DNA from: Luteolibacter ambystomatis
GTDB lineage: Bacteria > Verrucomicrobiota > Verrucomicrobiia > Verrucomicrobiales > Akkermansiaceae
Direction: 5' to 3'
DNA: 64,000 bases
Assembly: GCF_018137965.1 (NCBI RefSeq)
Contig: NZ_CP073100.1
Coordinates: 5,033,754 to 5,097,753, forward strand
In this document: positions 44,379-53,101 of the stretch, piece after piece
Layout of the letters: each line of letters begins with the position of its first letter
How positions within the stretch are numbered: position 1 is the stretch's first letter
Notes under the pieces: generated by a model
What the model was told of the DNA's origin: nothing
The model's input: only the letters and a program-made list of their open reading frames with translations
Database searches by the model: none
Position numbers and translations under genes: made by a program

Positions 44379-45017
44379 ATGCAGCCCAAACGTCGGAACA
44401 GGTTGGCAATCGTTCGTAGTTTTATCCTTACCATGTTCGCGTGTTCGCTGTTCGGCTGCGGGACATGGATGCTGATTGCCCGAAGTGAGGTTAACAGCCA
44501 TGCGTCGAAACGCGCCGCAGAGGTGATGATGCGGTTTAATGCCGATCTGGAAAAAATATCGGAGAACAATTGGACCGAACGGATGAAGATCCGGATCAAA
44601 AGCCGCAACGAGGTGGCCAGCGTCAGTTATGATGATCTCGCCTTGGGTAGGATCATCCCAAGCGACAAGGATGGCGGCGCGGTTCCGTACTGGGCTGGCG
44701 AACTTTCACAGCTTCCGAACTGGGTGCCTCGTTTTTCCCCTGCGGCGGGAGAAATGGCGCTGCTGCAGAGCAGCGGAATTGGCGGGATCTCCGGCGCGTT
44801 CACGTTCACCACGTCATCGACTCCCGAGGAAGTGGTGAATTTCTACCGAGCGAGTGCTGATTATCCTTCTTCCTCTTTCTTCTCTTCGGGGGCATCCCCC
44901 GCAACCTGCCGGATATCTGCGACCTGCAGTATCCAGCGGCGGGTGATGAACCTGGAGGTGAGCGGAAAGGGCGGGAAACCGACGCTGGTCCAGATAATCT
45001 ACAAGGAGTCACAGTGA
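44379..45017 (+). CDS. Anchored periplasmic protein, copy 2 (possible lipoprotein)
   Basis: 212 residues, paralog of the 42807 gene. The N-terminus is different: LAIVRSFILTMFACSLFGCG is a signal or anchor with a possible lipobox (LFGC). The rest aligns: AAEVMMRFNADLEKISENNW, VSYDDLALGRIIPSDKD, LPNWVPRFSP, FTFTTSSTPEEVVNFYRASA. The C-terminal third is weakly conserved and Ser-rich. The base composition around its 5' end is lower in GC than its neighbours. It ends 12 bases from the convergent mutS stop. Confidence 0.8.
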   Translation: MQPKRRNRLAIVRSFILTMFACSLFGCGTWMLIARSEVNSHASKRAAEVMMRFNADLEKISENNWTERMKIRIKSRNEVASVSYDDLALGRIIPSDKDGGAVPYWAGELSQLPNWVPRFSPAAGEMALLQSSGIGGISGAFTFTTSSTPEEVVNFYRASADYPSSSFFSSGASPATCRISATCSIQRRVMNLEVSGKGGKPTLVQIIYKESQ

Positions 45018-45029
45018 TGTGACGTGGCC

Positions 45030-47507
45030 TCAGAACTGCCCGAACAAATCCATCTGCGGCGGATTCGCCGAAGGCATGTCGGTGGTCTGGCGGGTGTTCT
45101 TCGCCTTCGGGCCGCGGGCCTTGGCTTCCGGCTTCACCGAGTGGAGCTCGAGGTGGGAAAGAATCGCCTTGGCGCGTTCCAGCACCGGCTTCGGCAGGCC
45201 CGCAAGCCGCGCGACCTGGATGCCATAACTCTTGTCTGCGGCTCCGGGCAGGATCTTGCGCAGGAAGATGATCTCATCATTCCACTCGCGCACGGCCACG
45301 TTGAAGTTCGCCACCGCCGGACGCGTCGCTTCCAGATCGGTGAGTTCGTGGTAGTGCGTGGCGAAGAGCGTGCGGCAGCCGGTGATGTCGTGCAGGTGCT
45401 CCGCCACCGCCCAGGCGATCGAGAGACCATCGAAGGTGGCGGTGCCACGGCCGATCTCATCCAGGATCACCAACGAGCGTTCGGTGGCGTGGTTGAGAAT
45501 GAGTGCGGTCTCGTTCATCTCGACCATGAAGGTCGATTGGCCGCGGGAGAGATCATCGGACGCGCCGACACGGCAGAACACGCGGTCCACCAGGCCGACC
45601 ACCGCGCTTTCCGCGGGCACATACGCGCCGATCTGCGCCATCACCGCGATGAGCGCGACCTGGCGGATGTAGGTGGATTTACCGGCCATGTTCGGGCCGG
45701 TGAGGATCTGGAGGCGGGAATCCTCCGGCTCCATGGTGGTGTCGTTCGGAACGAATTTCTCGCCCTGCAAGGTTTGGTCGAGCACCGGGTGGCGGCCATT
45801 GACGATCACGAGGCGACCGGATTCCTCCAGCACCGGGCGGCAGTGGCGGTGGAGCTGCGCCGTTTCCGCGAGCGCACAGAGCACGTCGATCTCACCGATC
45901 GCAGCGGCGGTCTGCTGGAGCGCGTCGAGGTGGGTGACGACCTGTTTCCGCAGATCGAGGAAGAGTTCGTATTCGAGCTGCTTCGAGCGTTCCTCGGAGC
46001 CGAGCACCTTGTGCTCCATGTCCTTCAGGCCGGGCGTGATGTAACGCTCGGCATTGGCCATGGTCTGCTTGCGGGTGTAGTCGTCCGGAACCTTCGCGAG
46101 GTGGGTGGTGGTGATCTCGATGAAGTAGCCGAAGACGTTGTTGAACTTGATCTTCAGCGAATCGATTCCCGTGCGCTGGCGCTCCTCCTCTTGCATCCGG
46201 GCGATGAAGCCCTTGCCGTCGCGTGAGATCGCGCGCAGTTCATCGAGTTCCGGCGACCAGCCATCGCGGATCATGCCACCTTCCTTGAGATTGGCGGGCG
46301 GTTCCTCCGCCAGAGCGGTTTCCAACAGCCGCGTGAGATCGGTGAAATCGTGCAGACGGCTGGCGAGCTGCGGCTGGGAGAGATTCGAAACATCCTCCCG
46401 CAGCGCGGGCACATGGCCGAGTGAAACGCCGAGTGCGGAGAGATCGCGGGCATTGCCGGACCCTTGGGCGAGGCGGCCGGTGGTGCGCTCGATGTCGCGG
46501 ATGCCCTTGAGCGATTCGCGGCACTTCGAGAGCAGGTAGGGCTCTGCCAGAAACGCGGCGATGCAGTCCTGGCGCGCCATCAGCGTCTCACGCTCGCGCA
46601 GCGGGTGAAGGATCCAGTCGCGCAGCAGGCGCGCGCCCATCGGCGTGGCGGTGCGGTCGAGCGAACCGAGCAGCGTGTGCGCCTTGCCGGAGCGGGATTC
46701 CACCAGGTCGAGGTTCCGCTGCGAGGCGGCATCGATCAACACGTGGCACGCGGACTCGCGCACCCGCAGGTTGCGGATGTGGTCGCAGGAGCGGCGGAGC
46801 TGGTGGATCAGGTAGTGCAGCACCGCGCCCGCCGCACCGGTGGCGGCATGAAGGCCGGAGCAACCGTAACCGTCCAGCGAGTGGACGTTGAAATGATCGC
46901 GCAGGAACTGCCCGGCGTGATCCGGCAGGAAGGCGTAGCCGTCATAGGGCAGCGAGTTCGCCAGGCCGGGGAATTCGGAAAGCTGGTGGTCCGGGATCAG
47001 CAGTTCGGACGCCTGGATGCGCGCCAGTTCATCGGCGAGCTGGCCGCCGTCATCGAACTCGGCGAGGGTGAATTCCCCGGTGGTGTGGTCCACGCAGGCG
47101 AGGCCGGATTTTTTCCCTTGGCGGAAAACGGCGGCGAGATAGTTCGGCCGCTGGTCGTCCAGCAGGCTGAGATTGTCGATCGAGCCGGCGGTGAGGATGC
47201 GGGTGATCTCGCGCTCGACCAGCTTGCCGGGCTTCGGATCGGAGGTCTGTTCGGCGATGGCGACACGCTTCCCGGCCTTCAGCAGGCGGGCCATGTAGCC
47301 CTCCGCCGCGTGGTAGGGCACGCCGCACATCGGCGTGGTGTGGCGCTTGGTCAGGGCGACGTTCAGGATCGGCGCGGCGACCTTGGCGTCCTCGAAGAAC
47401 ATCTCGTAGAAATCCCCGAGGCGGTACATCAGCAGGACATCCGCCGGCAGGGTGCGCCGCATGGCCTGGTACTGGGCCATCATCGGAGTAAGGGAGTCGC
47501 CGGACAT
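45030..47507 (-). CDS. mutS: DNA mismatch repair protein MutS
   Basis: 825 residues from ATG 47507 (MSGDSLTPMMAQYQAMRRTL); the frame upstream is antisense to the cytochrome-like gene and not coding. Domain I has the mismatch-contacting F-x-E in YRLGDFYEMFFEDA. The clamp region is followed by the ATPase with Walker A GPNMAGKST, Walker B LVILDEIGRGTATFDG and the TLFATHYHEL switch. Lengths and motifs are normal. The C-terminus (SANPPQMDLFGQF) has a beta-clamp-like QMDLF. No mutL nearby. Confidence 0.96.
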   Translation of the reverse strand: MSGDSLTPMMAQYQAMRRTLPADVLLMYRLGDFYEMFFEDAKVAAPILNVALTKRHTTPMCGVPYHAAEGYMARLLKAGKRVAIAEQTSDPKPGKLVEREITRILTAGSIDNLSLLDDQRPNYLAAVFRQGKKSGLACVDHTTGEFTLAEFDDGGQLADELARIQASELLIPDHQLSEFPGLANSLPYDGYAFLPDHAGQFLRDHFNVHSLDGYGCSGLHAATGAAGAVLHYLIHQLRRSCDHIRNLRVRESACHVLIDAASQRNLDLVESRSGKAHTLLGSLDRTATPMGARLLRDWILHPLRERETLMARQDCIAAFLAEPYLLSKCRESLKGIRDIERTTGRLAQGSGNARDLSALGVSLGHVPALREDVSNLSQPQLASRLHDFTDLTRLLETALAEEPPANLKEGGMIRDGWSPELDELRAISRDGKGFIARMQEEERQRTGIDSLKIKFNNVFGYFIEITTTHLAKVPDDYTRKQTMANAERYITPGLKDMEHKVLGSEERSKQLEYELFLDLRKQVVTHLDALQQTAAAIGEIDVLCALAETAQLHRHCRPVLEESGRLVIVNGRHPVLDQTLQGEKFVPNDTTMEPEDSRLQILTGPNMAGKSTYIRQVALIAVMAQIGAYVPAESAVVGLVDRVFCRVGASDDLSRGQSTFMVEMNETALILNHATERSLVILDEIGRGTATFDGLSIAWAVAEHLHDITGCRTLFATHYHELTDLEATRPAVANFNVAVREWNDEIIFLRKILPGAADKSYGIQVARLAGLPKPVLERAKAILSHLELHSVKPEAKARGPKAKNTRQTTDMPSANPPQMDLFGQF

Positions 47508-47612
47508 CGGGCGAAGCCTCCCGGTCCGGCCCGCATCAGGCAAGAGGGAACCGCTCCCACCGCACGCATTTTCGGATGGGCAAACGCCCGCCTTGCGTGC
47601 AAATGACAGCCG

Positions 47613-48035
47613 ATGAAACTCCACGCGATCTGCGCAACCATCGCTGCCGCCGTTCTGTCCCTCCACACCGCCCGAGCCGAAGAAAAGCCCGAAACCGAGC
47701 TCGGCAAGCAGATGGAGGCCGCCAACGACGCCCTCAAGGCCATGAAGAAGGAGACCGACCCGGTCAAGGGTGCGGCTCTCGCCCGTCAGGTCGAAGCCGC
47801 TCTGGTCAAGAGCCTGTCCGAAGTCCCCTCCACCCTTGAGAAAACTCCGGAGCCGGAGAAGTCCAAGGCGCTCGCCAACTACCGCACCCTCATCGCCAAG
47901 ACCTACGTCACCGTCAGCCAGATCGAGGAAGCCTACCTCGCCAACGATCTGGAGAAGGTGAAGACGCTTTCCGAAGCCCTCCGCCCGGACAAGAAGGAAG
48001 GCCACGAGAAATACAAGCCGAAGGACGAACATTGA
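47613..48035 (+). CDS. Cytochrome b562-like exported protein
   Basis: 140 residues. A signal peptide (LHAICATIAAAVLSLHTARA) precedes a four-helix bundle: GKQMEAANDALKAMKKETDP, a second helix, LEKTPEPEKSKALANYRTL, and VKTLSEALRPDKKEGHEKY. The two axial haem ligands of cytochrome b562 appear kept as M34 and H131; they are 97 residues apart, against 95 in E. coli b562. The absence of CxxCH argues against covalent haem. A role in periplasmic electron transfer is inferred. It is divergent from mutS. Confidence 0.8.
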   Translation: MKLHAICATIAAAVLSLHTARAEEKPETELGKQMEAANDALKAMKKETDPVKGAALARQVEAALVKSLSEVPSTLEKTPEPEKSKALANYRTLIAKTYVTVSQIEEAYLANDLEKVKTLSEALRPDKKEGHEKYKPKDEH

Positions 48036-48065
48036 TCGCCCGCTGTCACGGTTGATTCTTTCCAA

Positions 48066-48108
48066 ACAAAAAACCCCGGACGAGCGATCGTCCGGGGTTT
48101 TGTTTTGG
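48066..48108. terminator. Bidirectional terminator, copy 1
   Basis: A 10-base stem ccccggacga/tcgtccgggg with loop GCGA is flanked by A-rich and T-rich tracts, so it can end transcription in both directions (cytochrome-like gene on +, 48132 gene on -). The same sequence recurs at 52281-52318 with a reverse-complemented loop. Confidence 0.88.
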
Positions 48109-48131
48109 AAAAGGGAATCGGGTGGAGGTTG

Positions 48132-49004
48132 TCAGGCGGGAGTCGTCCGTTTGCGGAAGGCCAGCCATCCTCCTAACAGCGCGAGGAGAGCCGCGACACC
48201 CGCCGCGATCCTGGGCCACAGGGATTTTTCCGGAGCAACTGCCGTGACATTGCCGTCTGCTGGACTTGCGGCTTTTGCGCCTGTTCCGGTTTGGCCTCTG
48301 GAACTTGGATGATCCGCCTCCGGTTTGTCCGTTGCCGGGCCGCTGAGGCTATAGGCGATCGGAGAGCCCTTGAAGCGGAAGGTGCGGGTTCCGGCCTTCA
48401 CCTGCTGATACCAGAGCCGCCAGGCATCGAGCGCGGAATCGGAAGATGGATTGAGTTTTGCATCATACGGAGGTTTGTCGATGAGCACGGCGAGGGATTT
48501 GGCAGCATAGCGGCAGTTCGCATGAGGCAAACGCGAATCACGAACCGGATCGTCGTTGTATTGCTTTCCTCTTTCATCGAAGAGCAGTTCGCCCAGAACC
48601 TTCACCGTTTCGGGACTGGGAAGTTGTTGGAGGGTTTCGTATTGCCACCAGCGTTCTGTAGAGTGATATGTGCTTGTCCCTGCTAGTTCGGCTTCGGTGA
48701 TCGTCCTGATCATGTTGCCAAAATATTCTGCGTGTCCGGGCCGAGAAATCAGCGCATCTTTCGCCGCATGATAAACGGGTCGCGATCCTGTTTCCAAGTT
48801 CCAAGATGCGGAGGTTTGGAGCACCCATTTTCCTAATTTTGGGAATGCTTGGCTATCGGGTGCGCCGTTCAAATCTTGGATTGCTTGAAGCATTTTATTC
48901 TCCCATGCAGCATACTCTGTTGGGTTCGTCGGGAGATCTGCGTTTGCTTTGGAAAATGATAATATAATCGCAAGGACAATGAGCGACTTTAAAAGTGATT
49001 TCAT
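48132..49004 (-). CDS. Exported protein with C-terminal membrane anchor
   Basis: 290 residues from ATG 49004, which overlaps the upstream stop as ATGA. There is a signal peptide (SLLKSLIVLAIILSFSKANA), then a helical domain of about 190 residues that I do not recognise (helices with YAAWENKMLQAIQDLNG, ERWWQYETLQQLPSPETVKV). A Pro/Ser/Thr-rich linker is followed by a TM (LWPRIAAGVAALLALLGGWL) and a basic tail (RKR), a layout like sorting or anchoring tails. The first 100 codons are notably AT-rich compared with the rest of the window. Co-transcribed with the 999-residue protein. Confidence 0.8.
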   Translation of the reverse strand: MKSLLKSLIVLAIILSFSKANADLPTNPTEYAAWENKMLQAIQDLNGAPDSQAFPKLGKWVLQTSASWNLETGSRPVYHAAKDALISRPGHAEYFGNMIRTITEAELAGTSTYHSTERWWQYETLQQLPSPETVKVLGELLFDERGKQYNDDPVRDSRLPHANCRYAAKSLAVLIDKPPYDAKLNPSSDSALDAWRLWYQQVKAGTRTFRFKGSPIAYSLSGPATDKPEADHPSSRGQTGTGAKAASPADGNVTAVAPEKSLWPRIAAGVAALLALLGGWLAFRKRTTPA

Positions 49005-52000
49005 GGTTGTGGGGAATCCAAGTTCGCCTTCATCCATACCTCCGCGGCATCCCATTCCGCTTTCACGATCTGCCGACGTTGGGTGATAGGATCTGTTATA
49101 TCCATGCCAGTGTGCATGAGCCTCTTGGTCTTATCCGTCAGGGGCAGAGGAGCGACGCCAGATTCTTCATTTGGATGGCCTTTGCCGATCATGACATGTC
49201 CGATTTCGTGAGCGAGCGTGCTCAGGAAAGCTGGAAGCGGCTTTGCGGGAGGCAAGGAGTCGGTACCAATCCAACAGGCTTTTAACTCCTGGCTTGAAAT
49301 ACCCGCCAAGGGAAACCCGCCTGAGATGACGCCCTGGGAATTCACACCCCACGGCCACAAACCTCCGGCTCCGCCTACCACGTAGACGTTGATTTTTCCT
49401 CCATTCCGCCCGTTGGAGATGGCGGTTTGTTCGGTGGTGGGATTGTCATCGACATCAAACATCCCGTTGCGAGGAGTGACGACCGAGTTGGGATTGTTCG
49501 GATCGGGTGGTGGCAGATTCGCTCCGGCATTGTCGGCGATGTCGTAGTCCACATTCTCAGGAGCGTGGAAGGACACGTTGACTGTGAGATTCAACTGCGG
49601 CTTGAAGATGGCGTTCAGGAATGTCTCGATTTCCTGCTTCGACGGGAGCGCCGGGCAGGGAACCACTGCCGTGCCGGGAGTGGCCCTGTTGATCGGCCAG
49701 AACATTACATTCAGGGTACGGGCCTTCATGATCTTCGCCCGCAGTGGCACCGAGGTGGACTCCACGTTGCCGATCTTGATCTTGACCGGGACGCTGGTGC
49801 CGTCCGCGGAAGCTGGAGCGGAGAGCGTCAGCAACTGGTTGCTGGAAGATACCGTCTGTGGATCGGTCGTGATGACATCGCTTCCGAAGATGGCCGGTGT
49901 TTGTGAATGGAGAGGGCTTTTGAGCCGGATCACCGATTGTCCACCGGCCGGGACCATGACCCAGAATTCCTTTTTATTTCCGACCGCCATGGCGGCATTG
50001 GCCGCGGCACTCCCCATGGTGATCTTCTCTGCGGTCAGCGATACGTCATCCAGCCCTGTGAAGGGCTGGTCATCCTCCAGAAACAACGGCAGGCCGACCG
50101 CCGATTCCAGCAAGGGCCCGCCCTGATAACCTTGATAGCGATTCAACAGCGTCCAGCCGCCGGAGGTGGTCTCCATGGCACCGCAAGAGGGCCGGTCATG
50201 CCAGATCTCCGGCATGCCGGGTGTGAGATCGTCCAGGAAGACGAGCTTTCCATTGTGCCAGAGAGCGGATCTGCCCTCGACCGCGAATCCCCCGTTCGCG
50301 GAGAAACCCACGAAGGAATTCGTCATGGATTTCGCCTCCTGCCAACTCCCATCCTTGAGGATGAGGGGACGACTTGCGGAGGACAGCGCGATCAAATTGC
50401 CGGACGGAAGCCGGGCCATGCGCTGGTAAGGCGCCGGGAAATGATGGCCGCCGACATACGGGCCCGGCTCGCCGGGGACCCAGCCCCAGGGCGAGCCGTC
50501 CGGCGCGACATAGAGATCGGTCGCCGCCGCCGCCGCTCCTTTGGTGAAGGTCGCGCCTCCGGTGACTTTCCACCGGTTGAAGACTCTTTTCCCGTCCTGG
50601 CCGGTGACCGGTATCAGGCGGGTGATGCCGGTTTGCGGGTCGGGGAGATAGCGGGCGGGAGTGGCGACGAACTGCCGGCTGCCATCGGGCTGCAGCGTGA
50701 CCAGATTGCCCGCATTGACCGGCGTTGGAATGAACCGCTCGTCGGGATGGAGATAGTCGTCGCCGGCGGTGGCTGCGGTGGGAGGTCCTCCGCCGGGTGG
50801 CCAGGTGACCACACAGGAACCGTCATCCGCGATCTTCCCCTGTCCATAGATGACGCCATGGTCGTCCATCGCGGAGGCGATGCAGTTCGAAACATTTCCT
50901 CCCGCGGGCTCCAGGGCCTTCATTTCTCCTCCGGTCCACAGCTTGTTGGGGGAGAGCAGCACCTCGCCACGATTGTTGATCTGCAGGGGGATTTCGTTTC
51001 CGGATCCCGGAGCTGGAAGCGGGAAGGTGGCGTAGCGGAAGACCGGCGTTTTCGCCCAATCGATGAGCGGGTCTTTCGTGTCCGCATCTTCGTCATCCGC
51101 GATATTGTCACCATCACTGCTGCGCTGGGCCCCATCCGGAATGCCATCCCTGTCCGAATCGGCATCGAGCGGGTTCGCCGCCGGGCCTCCCACGGTATTG
51201 GTGCCCGCTGCCGCCGCGAATATCTGCTGGTACTCCATCCAGTCCGGCGTGCCATCGGAATCGCTGTCGAGGCCCCAATCGCAACGGACCCTGTAGAAGC
51301 GGCGCTCTCCCGGAGCGGGAGGGGTGGTGGTCGGGGATTGGTTGCGGGTGATGGAGGCCAGCACGTCCGCGTTCATCTCCGGGAAGGCCGTTTCGAAGGC
51401 TGCCAGCATGGCGGCATCCTGCACGGTTGCCATCGGGTTCGCGGCTGGCACCGGCGCGGGCTGGTCCGGGTGGGAAATCAGAAAATACCAGCCACTGAAC
51501 TGCCGGGCATAGAGAGGAACTTCCGACCAACCGGCCGCGGGCTCCAGCGCGGGAAGGGACCAGACCATCGGACGGCCGTCATCCAGGGATTGCCACGACA
51601 GCACGATCCCTCCGCCGGTGGCGGCGGGCTGCATGAGCAACTGGGCCATGACCGGCCGTGGTCCGGGTGCGGGTGGGGCGGAAGGAGGGATGGGCGCGGC
51701 AGGCTCGGGAGGGGCCTGCCGCATCAGGACGGTCTGCTGCTGGCCCGCGCCGGGGATGGACTCGACCCATTCCCAGGAATCCAGATCACTGCTGGTCTCG
51801 ATGGAGTATCCGAGGCCGAGGCGGGCTTGGAATGTGAAGCCATGCCAGCGTGAGCCGTCATTGCAGGTGATGAGGCCGGGGTGGAGTATGGGAGGATTGC
51901 CCGGCAGGCTCTCGTCATTGGCGGGCGGGCTTTGGGCCCACACGGAAACCGGTGATAGCAGGACCGCCCACATCAACCACAGCAGGGTGGAGGTTTTCAT
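49001..52000 (-). CDS. Large secreted zincin-like protein with thrombospondin-type-3 calcium repeats
   Basis: 999 residues from ATG 52000 (MKTSTLLWLMWAVLLSPVSV, a signal peptide). A beta-rich N-terminal region (FQARLGLGYSIETSSDLDSW) is followed at about residue 250 by acidic DSDSDGTPD and DADSDRDGIPDG motifs of thrombospondin type 3 repeats. Next comes a propeller-like middle and finally a metalloprotease-like segment with the HEIGHVMIGKGH motif and a downstream LMHTGM. HExxH plus a third His is the metal site of zincins, though the third His is one residue further than in classic metzincins. The substrate is unknown. Operon with the 48132 gene. Confidence 0.82.
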   Translation of the reverse strand: MKTSTLLWLMWAVLLSPVSVWAQSPPANDESLPGNPPILHPGLITCNDGSRWHGFTFQARLGLGYSIETSSDLDSWEWVESIPGAGQQQTVLMRQAPPEPAAPIPPSAPPAPGPRPVMAQLLMQPAATGGGIVLSWQSLDDGRPMVWSLPALEPAAGWSEVPLYARQFSGWYFLISHPDQPAPVPAANPMATVQDAAMLAAFETAFPEMNADVLASITRNQSPTTTPPAPGERRFYRVRCDWGLDSDSDGTPDWMEYQQIFAAAAGTNTVGGPAANPLDADSDRDGIPDGAQRSSDGDNIADDEDADTKDPLIDWAKTPVFRYATFPLPAPGSGNEIPLQINNRGEVLLSPNKLWTGGEMKALEPAGGNVSNCIASAMDDHGVIYGQGKIADDGSCVVTWPPGGGPPTAATAGDDYLHPDERFIPTPVNAGNLVTLQPDGSRQFVATPARYLPDPQTGITRLIPVTGQDGKRVFNRWKVTGGATFTKGAAAAATDLYVAPDGSPWGWVPGEPGPYVGGHHFPAPYQRMARLPSGNLIALSSASRPLILKDGSWQEAKSMTNSFVGFSANGGFAVEGRSALWHNGKLVFLDDLTPGMPEIWHDRPSCGAMETTSGGWTLLNRYQGYQGGPLLESAVGLPLFLEDDQPFTGLDDVSLTAEKITMGSAAANAAMAVGNKKEFWVMVPAGGQSVIRLKSPLHSQTPAIFGSDVITTDPQTVSSSNQLLTLSAPASADGTSVPVKIKIGNVESTSVPLRAKIMKARTLNVMFWPINRATPGTAVVPCPALPSKQEIETFLNAIFKPQLNLTVNVSFHAPENVDYDIADNAGANLPPPDPNNPNSVVTPRNGMFDVDDNPTTEQTAISNGRNGGKINVYVVGGAGGLWPWGVNSQGVISGGFPLAGISSQELKACWIGTDSLPPAKPLPAFLSTLAHEIGHVMIGKGHPNEESGVAPLPLTDKTKRLMHTGMDITDPITQRRQIVKAEWDAAEVWMKANLDSPQP

Positions 52001-52275
52001 GGTGTAAAAGAGGAAGGGAACGATTTCCTCCAGGTGGACGGGGAGTGATAAAGCCGCACGAAGACGACCGCGAGGGCCTTTAGCCATCTCCGAAGAGATG
52101 ACCTGGACATACGCCACCGCCTCCCCGGCCGTTTGGTCGGGTTGGCGGCATCGTTTCGGTCGATGCCGACCGCTTCGTGAGAGGTTTATCAGGCCTCATC
52201 CGCCGGGAGGCAGACGAGATGAGTCAAACGAGGGCACGGCGGAAAGACAAGGATCAAGTTGTCATGTGATCCCCT
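52001..52275. other. Intergenic leader of the zincin-like gene
   Basis: 275 bases without a supported gene. There are short purine-rich stretches but no clear promoter consensus. It ends at the second terminator copy. Confidence 0.5.
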
Positions 52276-52280
52276 TCACG

Positions 52281-52318
52281 AAAAAACCCCGGACGATCGC
52301 TCGTCCGGGGTTTTGTTT
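52281..52318. terminator. Bidirectional terminator, copy 2
   Basis: The same stem as at 48066-48108 (ccccggacga/tcgtccgggg) but with loop TCGC, the reverse complement of copy 1's GCGA. It is followed by the same ttttgttttggaaa and, after a small insertion, the same gggaatcgggtggagg up to the stop of the transpeptidase gene. Confidence 0.88.
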
Positions 52319-52355
52319 TGGAAAGGGGAATCGAAAAAGGGAATCGGGTGGAGGA

Positions 52356-53021
52356 TCAGTCCTCGACCTTCACCGAGGTGCCGACCTTCACCTTCGAATA
52401 GACGATCGGCATCACCGCGCTGGGGCCGCGCACGCAGGCGTGGGAGGCGGGGCGGCGGCGGACCGGACCGATGTGGTGGCCCACGCCATCCCAGGTCAGG
52501 CGCATCCAGTAGCGCATTTCCGCGCCTTCGAAGCGGCCGCCTTCCGGGATCGCATCGAGTTGCACATCGGCATTGCCATTGGTCACTTCACCGGCGGCGT
52601 CGAGAATCTTGCCGTAGCGGTTGGAGCGCTTGTCCACGACCTTCTCCAGGATATTGTAGCTTCCCGGAGGTGTGGGGCGGCTCGGGATGCCGGAGCAGAC
52701 CGGATAGTCGATCGCCACGTCTTCACCGTTCATGAGGTAGCCGCGCTGCTTCGACAGCGAGATGAGGACGCGGGAATTGGAGTCATTGGTGCGGGAGAGC
52801 ACTTCCTCGTTCTTCCACACGCCCTTCCACGCGTCCTTGGTGTTCGGGTTTTTCAGCTCCGCCTGGAAGTATTCGTAGGTTCCCGGCTTGTTGGGGTTCA
52901 CCCACTTGCCTGAGGCATCGGTCGTGGGCTGCTGGGTTTTGGAGGCCTGGTTGGCACAACTGGAGAGAAACACGACGGCCAGGGCTGCGGCGGCGGTCGT
53001 GAGGAATTTGGCTGGATTCAT
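52356..53021 (-). CDS. L,D-transpeptidase (YkuD) lipoprotein
   Basis: 221 residues. A lipoprotein signal ends in LSSC with C22 as the lipidated residue. A linker of about 50 residues precedes the YkuD domain: SRVLISLSKQRGYLMNGED is the first strand, PVCSGIPSRPTPPGSYNILE the core, and the catalytic motif is H183 plus SHACVR (H194, C196, R198), a variant of the usual SHGCxR with Ala for Gly. It makes 3-3 cross-links or attaches proteins to peptidoglycan. It is 80 bases from the glucosidase gene. Confidence 0.92.
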   Translation of the reverse strand: MNPAKFLTTAAAALAVVFLSSCANQASKTQQPTTDASGKWVNPNKPGTYEYFQAELKNPNTKDAWKGVWKNEEVLSRTNDSNSRVLISLSKQRGYLMNGEDVAIDYPVCSGIPSRPTPPGSYNILEKVVDKRSNRYGKILDAAGEVTNGNADVQLDAIPEGGRFEGAEMRYWMRLTWDGVGHHIGPVRRRPASHACVRGPSAVMPIVYSKVKVGTSVKVED

Positions 53022-53101
53022 GAGAGGTGGCTGGGGCGGGGAGCCATACGGGATTTCCCCGGCGTTGGCAATGCCCGGATACGGCGGTTAGAAAATGACG
53101 C

